The notes beneath the pieces were generated by a model. That model worked only from the letters and a program-made list of their open reading frames with translations. It had not been told where the DNA came from and did no database searches. From Eubacteriaceae bacterium (lineage in GTDB: Bacteria > Bacillota > Clostridia > Eubacteriales > Anaerofustaceae), in contig WRIY01000006.1 in assembly GCA_009782515.1 (NCBI GenBank), forward strand, positions 1 through 64,000: a stretch of 64,000 bases of DNA. Reading direction: 5' to 3'. The translations under genes and the position numbers were made by a program. Below, piece after piece: positions 26,807-37,153 of this stretch; the stretch's first letter is position 1; each line of letters begins with the position of its first letter.

Positions 26807-26982
26807 CGCTCTCGTGCTGATTTCGCAATTGCATGTTTGAACCATATATCGCAGGCAGAGGCTGCCACCGGAGCCGGTTAGCTCACAGTAAATATTTGCC
26901 AGCTATTTTAAGCGTGCCTATAGCCAAATTCCAGTTGCCAGATGCAACAATGGCTACACAGGCTTAGTCGCAACCTACACTA

Positions 26983-27286
26983 AGCAGGCTCATACAAAAG
27001 CGCATGTACAGCATTATTGCTGCTGATCTCTACTGGGATTGCCTTGTTGCTGGCAGCATCGAACGGCATCGGGCATCTGCTTTATAAATACAATGCCGAG
27101 CAGACAGAAGAAGCGATAATTGCCAAACTGCGGGGGCTAAGAGTTGAAGCGCCAGTTGATGAAATGAATGATTTGGCATCTGCAAGGCATGGCTATGGTT
27201 CTTTGGCCCAGCATGCTTGTTTGTTGCAGAAAAGCTTGGCGATATTAAGCAATGCAAGCATATGTGGAATCTGTCAAGACAGCTAA
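26983..27286 (+). other. Possible fragment of a membrane-anchored protein; otherwise empty gap
   Basis: In the 524-nt gap 26807-27330, one frame (open from 26983, first TTG at 27017) reads LLLISTGIALLLAASNGIGH and then a charged helix, like a membrane-anchored tail. It has no ribosome site and no ATG, so it may be a relic. A small inverted repeat TTAGT/ACTAA lies near 26965-26985. Confidence 0.25.
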
Positions 27287-27316
27287 AAAAAGGCAAGCTG
27301 TATGCTTGCCCTTTTT
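27285..27316 (-). terminator. Bidirectional terminator at the valS end
   Basis: GGCAAGC (27292-27298) pairs with GCTTGCC (27304-27310), flanked by seven A on one side and CTTTTT on the other, so it can act on both strands. On the minus strand it ends valS 15 nt after the stop. Confidence 0.85.
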
Positions 27317-27330
27317 ACGCTTTTACGCCC

Positions 27331-29979
27331 TCATGATAGCTCATTAATGCTCTGCTCAATGCCGTCGAGCAATGCCTCGAAATCATGAAGCAGCGACCTC
27401 TCCTGGCTTACAATGTTTTCAGGCGCTTTCTTAATAAAATCGCTATTTTCCAGCTTGCTTTTTGAGCGCTCAATGTCTTTTTGTATTTTGTCTTTCTCTT
27501 TATTAAGCCTGCTCAGCTCAGCCTGCTTGTCGATTAGGCTGTCGAGCGGCAAGATATATACAGCATTAAGCGTAGTTACCTTTGAAGAATTGCCAAGCTT
27601 TTCAGCTTCACCGGCATCAATTGATAACACCTCGCTGGCTCCGGCAAGCCGTTTAAACGCATTTTCATAAGCCAAGTATTTATCAGATGAGCCGCTAGCA
27701 GCAGCTATATACAGCTTCGCTTTTGTTGAAGGAGGAATATTCATATTGGTTCGGGTATTTCTAATGCCGCGTATTGCTTCAATTATCTCCTCAACCTCAT
27801 CCACTATGCCATGATCTGCCGGGCCGGCAGATGGCTCCGGCCACTTGGCAACAATAAGCATTTGGCCAGGCGCAAAAATTTGGTAGATGCTCTCCGTAAT
27901 ATATGGCATGAAGGGGTGCAGAAGCTTTAGGATGGACATAAATGCTGTGTATAGCGTATGCTGGGCCGCTTTCTTCTCTGCCTTATCGTCTGAAAACAGC
28001 CTTGGCTTAACAAACTCTATATACCAATCGCAAAAGTCATTCCAAACGAACGAATACAGCTTGCCTAGCGCAAGCCCAAACTCATACTTCTCAATATTGG
28101 CTGTTACCTCGGATATCGTGTCATTTAGCTTTGAGCGTATCCAGATGTCAACACTGTCCATGCTTTCAGACGCGTTGGCATCGCCAGGATCATAGCCATC
28201 AAGGTTCATTTGTATAAATCGTGCAGCATTGTTAATCTTATTGCAGAAATTTCTGCTCGCCTGCACTTTTGTGTCTTGCCATCTCTGGTCATTGCCTGCT
28301 CCAACACCTGTTACAAGGGTGCAGCGCACTGCATCAGCGCCATACAGCTCGATTAGCTCAAGTGGATCAACGCCATTGTCCAAGGATTTCGACATCTTCC
28401 TGCCAAGCTCATCCCTGACGATTCCGTTAATAAACACGTCGCTGAACGGGATTTCCCCCATGTATTCCAGGCCTGAAAAAATCATCCGTGCTACCCAAAA
28501 GAATATAATGTCTTGGGCGGTCACCAGCACATCATTTGGATAAAATTCAGCTAAATCCTGAGTGGCTTCCGGCCATCCAAGCGTTGAAAAAGGCCAAAGC
28601 GCTGAGGAGAACCAGGTATCCAGCACGTCTTCGTCTTGAATAAACTTATCTGAGCCGCATTTTGGGCAGCTAGCCGGATCCTCGGCAGCCACTACAGTTT
28701 CTCCGCAGCTCTCACAGTAGTACGCAGGGATTCTATGGCCCCACCATAGCTGCCTGGATATGCACCAGTCACGAATATTCTCCATCCATTGGAAGTATAT
28801 TTTTTTGAACCTGTCCGGAACAAAAGTCACCTGCCCGCTATAAACGACTTCAAGTGCAGGCTCTGCAAGCTCTTGCATAGACACGAACCACTGAAGGGAA
28901 GTTATTGGCTCAATATCTTCATTGCAGCGGTAGCAATGCCCGATGCTATGGCTTATTTCCTCAGTCTTTGCCAGCAAGCCAAGCTCAGACAGATCCTTTA
29001 TTATTTCCTCACGAGCATCATATCGATTAAGGCCACAGTATTTTCCGCCATTTTCATTAACGTTCGCTTGCTCATCAAGTACAAGCACTTTATCAAGATT
29101 GTGGCGCTTTCCAACTTCAAAATCGTTAATATCATGGCATGGGGTGATCTTTACGCACCCGGTTCCATATTCAATATCAACATAGCTATCGCCGATTATC
29201 GGGATCTCACGGTTCATTAGCGGAAGTATGGCAACCTTGCCGATCAAGCTTTTGAAGCGATCGTCATCAGGGTTAACCGCTACAGCAGTATCGCCAAGCA
29301 TTGTTTCCGGCCTTGTTGTTGCTACAGTAATATATTCGCTGCTGCCCTTTATTGGATAGCGAATATGCCATAAATGCCCTGTTTCCTCTTCATATTCCAC
29401 TTCGGCATCTGACAATGCAGTGCGGCAGTCGGGGCACCAGTTTATTATTCGGTTGTCGCGGTAGATCCTGCCATTGTTGTAAAGCCTTATAAAGGCTTCT
29501 TTAACAGCTGCAGAGCAGCCCTCGTCCATAGTGAACCTTTCCCTGCTCCAATCGCACGAAGACCCCAGCTTTCTCAGCTGGCCGGCAATTGTTTTGCGGT
29601 AAAAATCAGACCACTCCCGAGTTCTCCTAAGGAATTCTTCCCTGCCAAGCTGATCTTTTGTAAGGCCTTCCTCTCTGTAGACTTTGTCGAGGACGCGAAC
29701 TTCAGTGGCAATGCTGGCATGGTCTTCGCCAGGCAGCCAGAGCGCTTTATAGCCATGCATTCGCTTGAATCTGATAAGAATGTCTTGCAGGGTATTGTTA
29801 TATGCATGCCCTATATGAAGCTGCCCCGTTATATTCGGAGGAGGCATTACGATGGTAAAAGGCTTTCCGCCTGGGTTAGCTTCGGGCTTGAAGTACCCGC
29901 CTTCCTCCCATTGGCTGTATATTTTTTCTTCAACGCTTTTGGGTTCATAAACTTTCGGAATTTCGTGCTCAAAGCGCAT
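27331..29979 (-). CDS. valS: Valyl-tRNA synthetase
   Basis: The 882 aa class Ia synthetase has the HIGH signature in PPPNITGQLHIGHAYNN (residues 55-58) and the KMSKS loop GRKMSKSLDNG around residue 527. It has the CP1 editing domain with TTRPETMLGDTAV, the SWWWGHR-like SRQLWWGHRIPAYYC, zinc-binding Cys pairs, the anticodon domain and a C-terminal coiled coil (LNKEKDKIQKDIERSKSKLE). It charges tRNA-Val in the cytosol. An AGGA ribosome site lies upstream. No T-box sequence is visible in the 164 nt to the divergent uvrB. Confidence 0.97.
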   Translation of the reverse strand: MRFEHEIPKVYEPKSVEEKIYSQWEEGGYFKPEANPGGKPFTIVMPPPNITGQLHIGHAYNNTLQDILIRFKRMHGYKALWLPGEDHASIATEVRVLDKVYREEGLTKDQLGREEFLRRTREWSDFYRKTIAGQLRKLGSSCDWSRERFTMDEGCSAAVKEAFIRLYNNGRIYRDNRIINWCPDCRTALSDAEVEYEEETGHLWHIRYPIKGSSEYITVATTRPETMLGDTAVAVNPDDDRFKSLIGKVAILPLMNREIPIIGDSYVDIEYGTGCVKITPCHDINDFEVGKRHNLDKVLVLDEQANVNENGGKYCGLNRYDAREEIIKDLSELGLLAKTEEISHSIGHCYRCNEDIEPITSLQWFVSMQELAEPALEVVYSGQVTFVPDRFKKIYFQWMENIRDWCISRQLWWGHRIPAYYCESCGETVVAAEDPASCPKCGSDKFIQDEDVLDTWFSSALWPFSTLGWPEATQDLAEFYPNDVLVTAQDIIFFWVARMIFSGLEYMGEIPFSDVFINGIVRDELGRKMSKSLDNGVDPLELIELYGADAVRCTLVTGVGAGNDQRWQDTKVQASRNFCNKINNAARFIQMNLDGYDPGDANASESMDSVDIWIRSKLNDTISEVTANIEKYEFGLALGKLYSFVWNDFCDWYIEFVKPRLFSDDKAEKKAAQHTLYTAFMSILKLLHPFMPYITESIYQIFAPGQMLIVAKWPEPSAGPADHGIVDEVEEIIEAIRGIRNTRTNMNIPPSTKAKLYIAAASGSSDKYLAYENAFKRLAGASEVLSIDAGEAEKLGNSSKVTTLNAVYILPLDSLIDKQAELSRLNKEKDKIQKDIERSKSKLENSDFIKKAPENIVSQERSLLHDFEALLDGIEQSINELS

Positions 29980-30082
29980 AGTTATCCTCCTTATAAAAAC
30001 GCAGACTGAATCTTGGCATTTACGAAAAATGGCAAAGTTTTTTCTGATTATATCATGCCTGCCGCTTGTTGATACAGCTTAT

Positions 30083-30110
30083 TTGCGCCTTTGCCTCAAA
30101 GTGCTATAAT
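30083..30110 (+). promoter_or_regulatory. Probable uvrB promoter
   Basis: TATAAT at 30105-30110 has a poor TTGCGC -35 at 30083-30088 (16 nt spacing). No SOS/LexA-like GAAC-N4-GTTC box is visible nearby. Confidence 0.5.
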
Positions 30111-30143
30111 GTACAGTGTAATTAGCAAGGAAAGGAAATAAAT

Positions 30144-32141
30144 ATGGATCAAAGCACGCCTTTTAAAGTATTTAGCTCGTATGAGCCGGCAGGCGACCAG
30201 CCACAAGCCATTGCCTCGCTTGCAGAGGGCATACAAAATGGCCTGAAGGCCCAAACGCTTTTGGGAGTTACAGGATCAGGAAAAACTTATACGATTGCTA
30301 AGGTTGTCGAGCAGGTGCAGAAGCCTACCCTGGTGCTTGCCCATAACAAAACCCTTGCAGCACAGCTATACCAAGAATTCAAGGCATTCTTTCCAGAAAA
30401 TGCTGTAGAGTATTTTGTCAGCTATTACGACTACTACCAGCCTGAAGCGTATGTTCCAGGCCAGGATCTGTATATAGAAAAGGATTCAGACGTTAACGAT
30501 GAGATCGACAAGATGCGCCATTCAGCAACGGCTGCATTGTCTGAGAGAAAAGACGTGCTAATCGTAGCGTCTGTAAGCTGCATTTATGGCCTTGGCAGCC
30601 CAATCGATTATGAAAGCATGGTGCTTTCGCTAAGGGTTGGAATGATTAAGGAAAGAGATGATATCCTCAGGCGCCTCATAGACATGCAGTATGATAGAAA
30701 CGACGTTGATTTTAAGCGCGGCACATTTAGGGCTAAAGGCGATGTTATTGAGATATTCCCTGCTTACAGCTCTGACAGGGCGATTAGAGTAGAGCTTTTT
30801 GGCAACGAGATAGACAGAATAAAGGCAATATCCCCTATTAGCGGAGAGGCTGGCGCAAGCCTGAAGCATGTGGCAATTTACCCTGCATCGCATTACGTGA
30901 CTTCGCCTGAAAACATGCAATTTGCAGTGCAGACCATAGAAAAAGAGCTGGTGGAGGCATTAGAGAAGTTCAGGGCTGAGGGAAAGCTTGTAGAAGCGCA
31001 AAGAATTCAGCAAAGAACAAATTATGACCTTGAAGTCCTAAAAGAGATGGGCTACTGCAAAGGCATTGAGAATTACTCGCGCCACATCAACAGAACCCAG
31101 CCTGGCGCAGCCCCTTTCACGCTTATTGACTATTTCCCGGATGATTTTTTAATGGTAATAGACGAATCGCACCAAACACTGCCACAGGTAAGGGGCATGT
31201 GGGGAGGCGACCACTCCAGGAAGAAGAATCTGGTCGACTATGGTTTTCGCCTGCCTTCAGCTTATGACAACAGGCCACTTAATTTCGAAGAGTTTGAAGA
31301 GAAAATCGGCCAGACGATATTTGTTTCTGCAACGCCTTCTGCATATGAGCAAGAGCACTCAGGCAATATAGCAGAGCAGATAGTGCGGCCTACAGGCCTT
31401 GTTGACCCTGAGATTGAAATCCAGCCGACAAAAGGCCAAATTGACCATCTGATAGGGGCGCTCAACGGCGTAATCAAGAAAGGCGAAAAAGCCTTGGTAA
31501 CGACGCTAACAAAGAGAATGGCTGAAGAGCTGACCAAATATATTTCCAGAGTTGGAATTTCGTGCACCTACCTGCACTCAGAAATAGACACTGTTGAGAG
31601 GGTTAAGATCATTAACGACCTTCGCAGCGGAGTTTATGATGTAATCATCGGCATAAACCTGCTCAGGGAAGGTCTGGACATACCGGAGGTCAGCCTTGTG
31701 GCAATACTCGATGCTGACAAGGAAGGGTTCCTGAGAAACACAACTTCTCTCATCCAAACAGTTGGCAGGGCCTCCCGCAACGAAAACGGCCATGTCATCA
31801 TGTATGCAGACACGCTCACTGACTCTATGGACAGAGCAATTAAGGAGACAGAGCGCAGAAGGGACAAGCAAAGAAAGTACAACGAGGAGCACAACGTAAC
31901 GCCAACAGGCATAAAGAAAGAGCTACACGAAAACTTTAGCACAGTCACAGTAAAGGAAAACGAAGCTTCCTATCGAGTGAAAGGGAAATCTTTGGCTAAA
32001 AGCCTGCCTGCCCAGTCAACAGACGATCTGCTGGCGAGCCTTGACAAGGAAATGAAAAAGGCTGCAAAGGAGCTTGATTTTGAAAGGGCTGCAATGATCA
32101 GGGACAGAATAGCAAATATTAAAAAGCAGCTGGGTGCATAA
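30144..32141 (+). CDS. uvrB: UvrABC nucleotide excision repair helicase subunit B
   Basis: The 665 aa protein starts [20 protein letters not shown], has Walker A GVTGSGKT at 41-48, the beta-hairpin region [12 protein letters not shown], the helicase DEAD-like [11 protein letters not shown], motif [11 protein letters not shown] and a C-terminal UVR domain ([20 protein letters not shown]) that contacts UvrC. It loads at lesions with UvrA and recruits UvrC. A GGAAAGG site precedes the ATG. The THUMP methyltransferase gene follows after 5 nt, so the two are probably co-transcribed. uvrA and uvrC are not in the window. Confidence 0.97.
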   Translation: MDQSTPFKVFSSYEPAGDQPQAIASLAEGIQNGLKAQTLLGVTGSGKTYTIAKVVEQVQKPTLVLAHNKTLAAQLYQEFKAFFPENAVEYFVSYYDYYQPEAYVPGQDLYIEKDSDVNDEIDKMRHSATAALSERKDVLIVASVSCIYGLGSPIDYESMVLSLRVGMIKERDDILRRLIDMQYDRNDVDFKRGTFRAKGDVIEIFPAYSSDRAIRVELFGNEIDRIKAISPISGEAGASLKHVAIYPASHYVTSPENMQFAVQTIEKELVEALEKFRAEGKLVEAQRIQQRTNYDLEVLKEMGYCKGIENYSRHINRTQPGAAPFTLIDYFPDDFLMVIDESHQTLPQVRGMWGGDHSRKKNLVDYGFRLPSAYDNRPLNFEEFEEKIGQTIFVSATPSAYEQEHSGNIAEQIVRPTGLVDPEIEIQPTKGQIDHLIGALNGVIKKGEKALVTTLTKRMAEELTKYISRVGISCTYLHSEIDTVERVKIINDLRSGVYDVIIGINLLREGLDIPEVSLVAILDADKEGFLRNTTSLIQTVGRASRNENGHVIMYADTLTDSMDRAIKETERRRDKQRKYNEEHNVTPTGIKKELHENFSTVTVKENEASYRVKGKSLAKSLPAQSTDDLLASLDKEMKKAAKELDFERAAMIRDRIANIKKQLGA

Positions 32142-32146
32142 AGCAT

Positions 32147-33256
32147 ATGCAAATAGTTGCTACATGCGCATCCGGGCTCGAAGCTGCACTAAAATACGAG
32201 CTGAAATCGCTGGGCTACAGCTATGTGCCTGAACAGCAAGGGCACTTTATGGTGCAGGGAAGCTGGGATGACGTATATAAGCTTAATGTAATGCTCAGAT
32301 GCGCAAATCGTGTGCTTGTGCTTGTTGGCTCAGCAAAAGCCGAAAGCTTTGATGAGCTCTTCGATCTTGCATATAGCCTTGAGTGGCAGGATTTTCTGCC
32401 GAAAACTGCGAGTTTGGCTATAGCGCGAGTGTCAAGCTCAAGATCAAAGCTGTTTTCCAAATCAGACTGCCAGAGAATCGCTATGAAAGCCGTGTGCGAA
32501 AAGCTGCTTAAAGCATACAGAATAAATGCGCTTCCCGAAAGCGGGCCTTTCTATCCTATCAACATCGGCATATCAAATGACATTGCCTCCTTTTACCTCG
32601 ACACAAGCGGCGAATCGCTGCATAAGAGGGGCTACTCCATTGATCGCGGGCAAGCGCCAATTAAAGAGACTATTGCTGCGGGCATTCTCAATCTGGCAAG
32701 ATACAAAGGCGAACGCGAATTTGCAGATATAATGTGCGGCTCCGGCACTTTTGCTATTGAAGCGGCATTAATAGCAACTGGAAAGCCGCCTGGCGCAAAC
32801 AGGGGCTTTGCATTTATTTCCTGGGAAAAGCCGAGCCAAACAGCAATAGAGCATATCGAAATGCTTTCGAAAGAAATGCATAGAGAGCCCGAATACCGAA
32901 TTCTTGCGAGCGATATCAATCCAAAAGCAATAGTTTACGCAAAGCAAAACGCTGAAAGGGCTGGCGTTTTAGGCAATATAAAGTTTCAGGTTCTCGATTG
33001 CAAGGATTTTCGCTCCAGAAAAGCCAAAGGCTTGATTGCAGTGAACCCTCCGTACGGCCAGAGGCTGGGAGATGGCAATGATGCGCACAGCGCCGCGCGC
33101 GATCTTTCAGCTGCCTATAGCAGCCTTTCAGGATGGGACCTGTTTGCGCTTAGCGCATATGAAGGCTTTGAAGCTGCATTTGGCCAAAAAGCTGACAAAA
33201 ACAGAAAACTCTACAGTGGCGGGATGAGGGCCTATTTATACCAGTACTTCGGATGA
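32147..33256 (+). CDS. THUMP-domain class I SAM-dependent RNA methyltransferase (RlmL/YpsC-type)
   Basis: The 369 aa protein starts MQIVATCASGLEAALKYELK, has a THUMP RNA-binding domain (about 50-160), then DIMCGSGTFAIEAA as the SAM-binding motif and VNPPYGQRLGD as the catalytic NPPY typical of N2-guanine methyltransferases. It most likely modifies a guanine of 23S rRNA. It is tightly linked to uvrB, 5 nt apart. The target base cannot be read from the sequence, so no gene name is given. Confidence 0.88.
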   Translation: MQIVATCASGLEAALKYELKSLGYSYVPEQQGHFMVQGSWDDVYKLNVMLRCANRVLVLVGSAKAESFDELFDLAYSLEWQDFLPKTASLAIARVSSSRSKLFSKSDCQRIAMKAVCEKLLKAYRINALPESGPFYPINIGISNDIASFYLDTSGESLHKRGYSIDRGQAPIKETIAAGILNLARYKGEREFADIMCGSGTFAIEAALIATGKPPGANRGFAFISWEKPSQTAIEHIEMLSKEMHREPEYRILASDINPKAIVYAKQNAERAGVLGNIKFQVLDCKDFRSRKAKGLIAVNPPYGQRLGDGNDAHSAARDLSAAYSSLSGWDLFALSAYEGFEAAFGQKADKNRKLYSGGMRAYLYQYFG

Positions 33257-33347
33257 TTTTACGTTCGGCTTCACTTCGCTCCCAAAGGCTATGGCCTGCT
33301 TTGCGCCAAAATATCGCCTTTTTCTTTTTTTATTCCACTTTAGCTAG

Positions 33348-33353
33348 TATAAT
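33348..33353 (+). promoter_or_regulatory. -10 hexamer upstream of the S-box leader
   Basis: TATAAT at 33348-33353 lies 9 nt before the aptamer. The -35 region is a T-rich tract with no clear hexamer. Confidence 0.5.
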
Positions 33354-33361
33354 TGTATATG

Positions 33362-33460
33362 CCTTATAATGAGCGGCTGAGTGAACTGGCACTATGAAGC
33401 CCGGCAACCGGCGAATGCGCACGGTGCCAAAACCAGCAAGGTAATCTTGAATGATGAGGC
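33362..33460 (+). ncRNA. SAM-I (S-box) riboswitch of metK
   Basis: The core GAAGCCCGGCAACC, then CGGTGCCAAAACCAGCAAG and the terminal GATGAGG, fits the S-box aptamer. Outer helix P1 can be drawn as CCTTAT (33362-33367) with ATGAGG (33454-33459). Just downstream, GAGGC (33456-33460) can instead pair with GCCTC (33465-33469), which itself can pair with the ribosome site GAGGT (33476-33480). No long T-tract follows, so the switch looks translational: with SAM, P1 forms and the Shine-Dalgarno site is masked. Confidence 0.88.
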
Positions 33461-33487
33461 GAAAGCCTCTTAATGGAGGTTAATTTT

Positions 33488-34681
33488 TTGCAAAATAACA
33501 AACGATACTTTTCTTCTGAATCCGTTACTGAGGGCCACCCCGACAAACTGTGCGATCAAATAAGCGATGCTATACTTGATGAGATTTTAAAGCTTGACCC
33601 TACAGCAAGAGTTGCATGCGAATGCTCAACTACTACAGGGTTTTTTCTTGTTTTCGGTGAAATCACAACATCCTGCTACGTTGACATTCAAAAAATTGTC
33701 CGTGACACCGTTAGGCAAATAGGATACACGAAATCCGAATATGGCATTGACGCTGAAAGCTGCGGGGTAATCGTTGCTATTAATGAGCAGTCGCCTGACA
33801 TTGCCCAGGGCGTAGACAGGGGCCTTGAGGTGCGAGAAGGCGCCGAAGACGACGGCCTTAACGCAGGCGCAGGAGATCAAGGCATTATATTTGGGTTTGC
33901 CTCAGACGAGACTGAGGAGCTCATGCCACTTGCTATAATGCTGGCCCACAAACTTGCGCTCAGGCTTGCGCAAGTTAGAAAAGACGGGACAATTGGCTAC
34001 CTAAGGCCTGATGGCAAGACGCAGGTCACAGTTGAGTATGACGAAAATGGCAATGCCGTGCGCATTGAAACTGTGCTTGTCAGCTGCCAGCATGATCCTG
34101 ATGCTGAGCATAGCCAGATTCATGATGATATTTTTGAGCATGTTATAAAGCCCTGCATGCCTGAGGGAATGCTCGACAGCGATACCAGGATTCTCGTCAA
34201 CCCTACCGGCAGGTTTGTGATTGGCGGGCCGCATGGGGATTCCGGGCTCACCGGCAGAAAGATAATAGTAGATTCGTATGGGGGCTACGGCCACCATGGC
34301 GGCGGGTGCTTTTCAGGAAAAGATCCTACAAAGGTAGACAGATCAGCTGCCTATATGGCCCGCTATATTGCCAAGAACATCGTTGCCTCCGGGCTTGCCA
34401 AAAAATGCGAAATCCAGATAGCATACGGCATTGGAATAGCCCAGCCAATAAGCGTATGGGCAGACACCTATGCAACTGGGGCAATAAGCGACACTGAATT
34501 GTCTGAAGTTATAGCAAAAGAATTTGATCTGAGGCCAGCTGCTATTATCAAAGCGCTTGATCTCAGAAAGCCGATATACAGGCAAGTTGCCTCATACGGC
34601 CACTTTGGCAGGAGCGATCTGGATCTTTCGTGGGAAAAAACAGACAAGGCTGATGATCTGAAGAAGTACCTTAAAGGCTAG
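33488..34681 (+). CDS. metK: S-adenosylmethionine synthase (methionine adenosyltransferase)
   Basis: The TTG at 33488 is chosen because GGAGG at 33475-33479 is 8 nt upstream. The in-frame ATG at 33473 overlaps that site and has none of its own. The product (397 aa) has [20 protein letters not shown], the P-loop-like [10 protein letters not shown], and the [20 protein letters not shown] substrate region. It makes SAM from methionine and ATP, needed by the URO-D-fold and RNA methyltransferases here. It is controlled by its own product through the S-box leader. Confidence 0.96.
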   Translation: MQNNKRYFSSESVTEGHPDKLCDQISDAILDEILKLDPTARVACECSTTTGFFLVFGEITTSCYVDIQKIVRDTVRQIGYTKSEYGIDAESCGVIVAINEQSPDIAQGVDRGLEVREGAEDDGLNAGAGDQGIIFGFASDETEELMPLAIMLAHKLALRLAQVRKDGTIGYLRPDGKTQVTVEYDENGNAVRIETVLVSCQHDPDAEHSQIHDDIFEHVIKPCMPEGMLDSDTRILVNPTGRFVIGGPHGDSGLTGRKIIVDSYGGYGHHGGGCFSGKDPTKVDRSAAYMARYIAKNIVASGLAKKCEIQIAYGIGIAQPISVWADTYATGAISDTELSEVIAKEFDLRPAAIIKALDLRKPIYRQVASYGHFGRSDLDLSWEKTDKADDLKKYLKG

Positions 34682-34703
34682 ATTAAGCCAGCTTATATTC
34701 AAA

Positions 34704-34736
34704 AACCGCCACATGGCTTGATGTGGCGGTTTTTTT
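34704..34736 (+). terminator. Bidirectional terminator between metK and pheT
   Basis: AACCGCCACAT (34704-34714) and ATGTGGCGGTT (34721-34731) form an 11-bp stem with a 6-nt loop, followed by TTTTT. The A-run before it serves the opposite strand, where it closes the pheST operon. Confidence 0.93.
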
Positions 34737-34739
34737 GCG

Positions 34740-37112
34740 CTATTCCCTTAATGTTGCTCCAAATTTCTCTTCAAGCCGCTTTAGGATATTTACTATGGCA
34801 GCGCTCACGTCCTCATCAACCAGTGTGCGATCTTCACTGCGGAACGCCAGCGCAAACGCTATGGATTTTTTGTCGCCCAGCGCCTCGCTTTTATAGACAT
34901 CAAATACGCTTGCCTCTTTTATAAATTGGCCGCCTGAAGCCAGAATCTCTCTTGAAATGTCGCCTGCCAGAATGGCCTCATCGCATACAATGGCTAAATC
35001 CCGCTCAATTGCAGGGTATCTATGCGCAGCAACTGCTTTTATTTGCTGAGAAATTATTTGCTCTGCCAGAAAATCGATGCTTATCTCACATATAACCACC
35101 GGGCTTGGCAGATCATACCCCTTTAGGACAGCCGGATGTGTTTGGCCTATATACCCTATCTTCGCGCCATCGCTTGAGATAATATCTGCGCTGCGCTTTG
35201 GGTGAAGATGGTTTTCGCTTGATCGCTGTACGCTAGAGTTACTGATTTTCAGGCTTTCAAAAAGATAATCAGCAACTGACTTTGCGTAGGCATACTCAAA
35301 GCCATAGGCGCCAAAGCACAGCATCTCCTTTTGATCAGGCAGAGCGCTGTCGGATTTATGGTACACCATGCCTATTTCAAACATCAATGCAGGCTTGGAT
35401 TTTTTCCGGAAATTCAATGAAAGCGCTTCGAGCATCCCATGGATGAGGCTCGTGCGCATAAGCGAATTGTCTTCGCCCAGAGGGTTTCTGAGCGCTATAG
35501 GGTCTTTTCTGATATCATCAAAGCGCAGCCTCATGTTTGTGCTGGGGCTGAGGAATGAATATGTTAATATCTCATTTCCCCCAACTGCAGCCATTATGCT
35601 CTTTATAAGCTGTTTGGCGCTGTAGTAAGCGTTTGGCGTTTCAGCAGCCCCGAATGGCAAAGCGCCTGTAGGTATATTTTCGTATCCATACATACGGGCT
35701 ATCTCTTCGATTACGTCTTCGGCCACATTGATGTCCTGGCGGAATATTGGCGGAGTAGCTGTCAGCGTTTCGCCTTCTATTTTCGACTTGATTCCAAGAA
35801 GGCTGAGCAGCTTTGCCATTTGGCCAATTTCAATGTTTGTGCCAAGAAGGCTGTTTGCAGCGCTTGCCTTAAGCGCAACATCGCTTGGCCTTTCAAACGG
35901 CTCGGCTACATCAATAATCCCATCAAGCAGATCAACTGCGCCCAATTCCATCAACAGGCCCGCTGCGCGATCGCAAGCGTACCTGGTAAGAAAAATGCTA
36001 AGCCCCTTTTCAAAGCGGCTTGCAGATTCGCTGTTGATGCCTAAAAATTTCCTTCCTGCTTTGATGGCAGTTTTTTCAAAGTTAGCCGACTCTATAACTA
36101 TCATTTCAGTAGAATCTGTGATCTCAGAGTTGAGAGCGCCCATAATGCCGGCAATGCCTATGTGCTTTTGCGGGTCGCTAATCATCAGCGTTTGGCTGGC
36201 AAGCTCTCTTTGCACGCCATCCAAAGTTTTAATGGCATCGCCTTTTCTTGCAGGCTTAACGATGATCTTGCCTTCGCTTATCTGAGCGTAGTCAAACATA
36301 TGCAGGGGCTGGCCTGTTTCAATCATCACAAAATTCGATACATCAACGATATTGTTTATTGGCCGAATCCCGCTTGCCATAAGCCTCACCTGCATCCAAA
36401 GGGGGGAAGGCTCTATTTTTATGACTCTGGCCATGCGCGCTGTATACCGATGGCACTTTGAAAAGTCTTCTATCTCAATATTCAGAAAGTTATTTATCTC
36501 ATCGCCATCAAAGCCTGTCTCGTATTCAGGGTAAATAAATTCTCTGCCCTGGCATGCCTCTGTTTCAGCGGCTATTCCCAAGATACTGTTGCAGTCCTGG
36601 CGGTTGTTTGTAAGCTCAAAATCTATAGTTGCTTCAGTAAGGCCTAAAGCCTCTGGCACGCTTGCGCCTAATGGCGTGTCCTTTGGCAAGACAAATACTC
36701 CATCTTCAGCGTCTTTGGGCACACAGGATGCCGGAATGCCAAGCTCGGTTGCGCTTAGCAGCATTCCCTGGCTTGTTATGCCCAAAATCTCTCTGCTCTC
36801 AAGTGGCTCATCCCTGTCTGCAAGGATTGCTCCGGGCAAGCCATGCGCGACAATGTCGCCTACGCTGATATTTTGGGCGCCAGTTACCACTGTCTTTTCG
36901 CTGCCTTCACCGGAAAGGGCAACAATCCATAAATGATCAGAGCTCTCGTGCCTTTTCATTGACAGTATTTTTGCGCTCGTAATGCCTGAGAGCTCCTTTG
37001 AATACTTTATATCTTCGGCAATTGTGCCTGAAAGCGTCATTTTCCTGGCATATTCAGGCACGCTGCCGTCAATTGATGCATAGTCTTTGAGCCATAATAG
37101 GGGGGTTAGCAT
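34740..37112 (-). CDS. pheT: Phenylalanyl-tRNA synthetase beta subunit
   Basis: The 790 aa protein starts MLTPLLWLKDYASIDGSVPE and has the N-terminal tRNA-binding (OB/EMAP-like) domain to about 160, B3/B4 editing domains, B5 with PIFRQDINVAEDVIEEIARM, a catalytic-like core and a C-terminal FDX-ACB anticodon domain (AHRYPAIERDLAIVCDEAIL). With PheS it forms the alpha2-beta2 enzyme that charges tRNA-Phe. It is 41 nt downstream of pheS in the T-box operon. Length is typical. Confidence 0.96.
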   Translation of the reverse strand: MLTPLLWLKDYASIDGSVPEYARKMTLSGTIAEDIKYSKELSGITSAKILSMKRHESSDHLWIVALSGEGSEKTVVTGAQNISVGDIVAHGLPGAILADRDEPLESREILGITSQGMLLSATELGIPASCVPKDAEDGVFVLPKDTPLGASVPEALGLTEATIDFELTNNRQDCNSILGIAAETEACQGREFIYPEYETGFDGDEINNFLNIEIEDFSKCHRYTARMARVIKIEPSPLWMQVRLMASGIRPINNIVDVSNFVMIETGQPLHMFDYAQISEGKIIVKPARKGDAIKTLDGVQRELASQTLMISDPQKHIGIAGIMGALNSEITDSTEMIVIESANFEKTAIKAGRKFLGINSESASRFEKGLSIFLTRYACDRAAGLLMELGAVDLLDGIIDVAEPFERPSDVALKASAANSLLGTNIEIGQMAKLLSLLGIKSKIEGETLTATPPIFRQDINVAEDVIEEIARMYGYENIPTGALPFGAAETPNAYYSAKQLIKSIMAAVGGNEILTYSFLSPSTNMRLRFDDIRKDPIALRNPLGEDNSLMRTSLIHGMLEALSLNFRKKSKPALMFEIGMVYHKSDSALPDQKEMLCFGAYGFEYAYAKSVADYLFESLKISNSSVQRSSENHLHPKRSADIISSDGAKIGYIGQTHPAVLKGYDLPSPVVICEISIDFLAEQIISQQIKAVAAHRYPAIERDLAIVCDEAILAGDISREILASGGQFIKEASVFDVYKSEALGDKKSIAFALAFRSEDRTLVDEDVSAAIVNILKRLEEKFGATLRE

Positions 37113-37153
37113 ATTTTTTTCTCCATTTTCGTTTTAAGGGTTTGCCTGAATGC

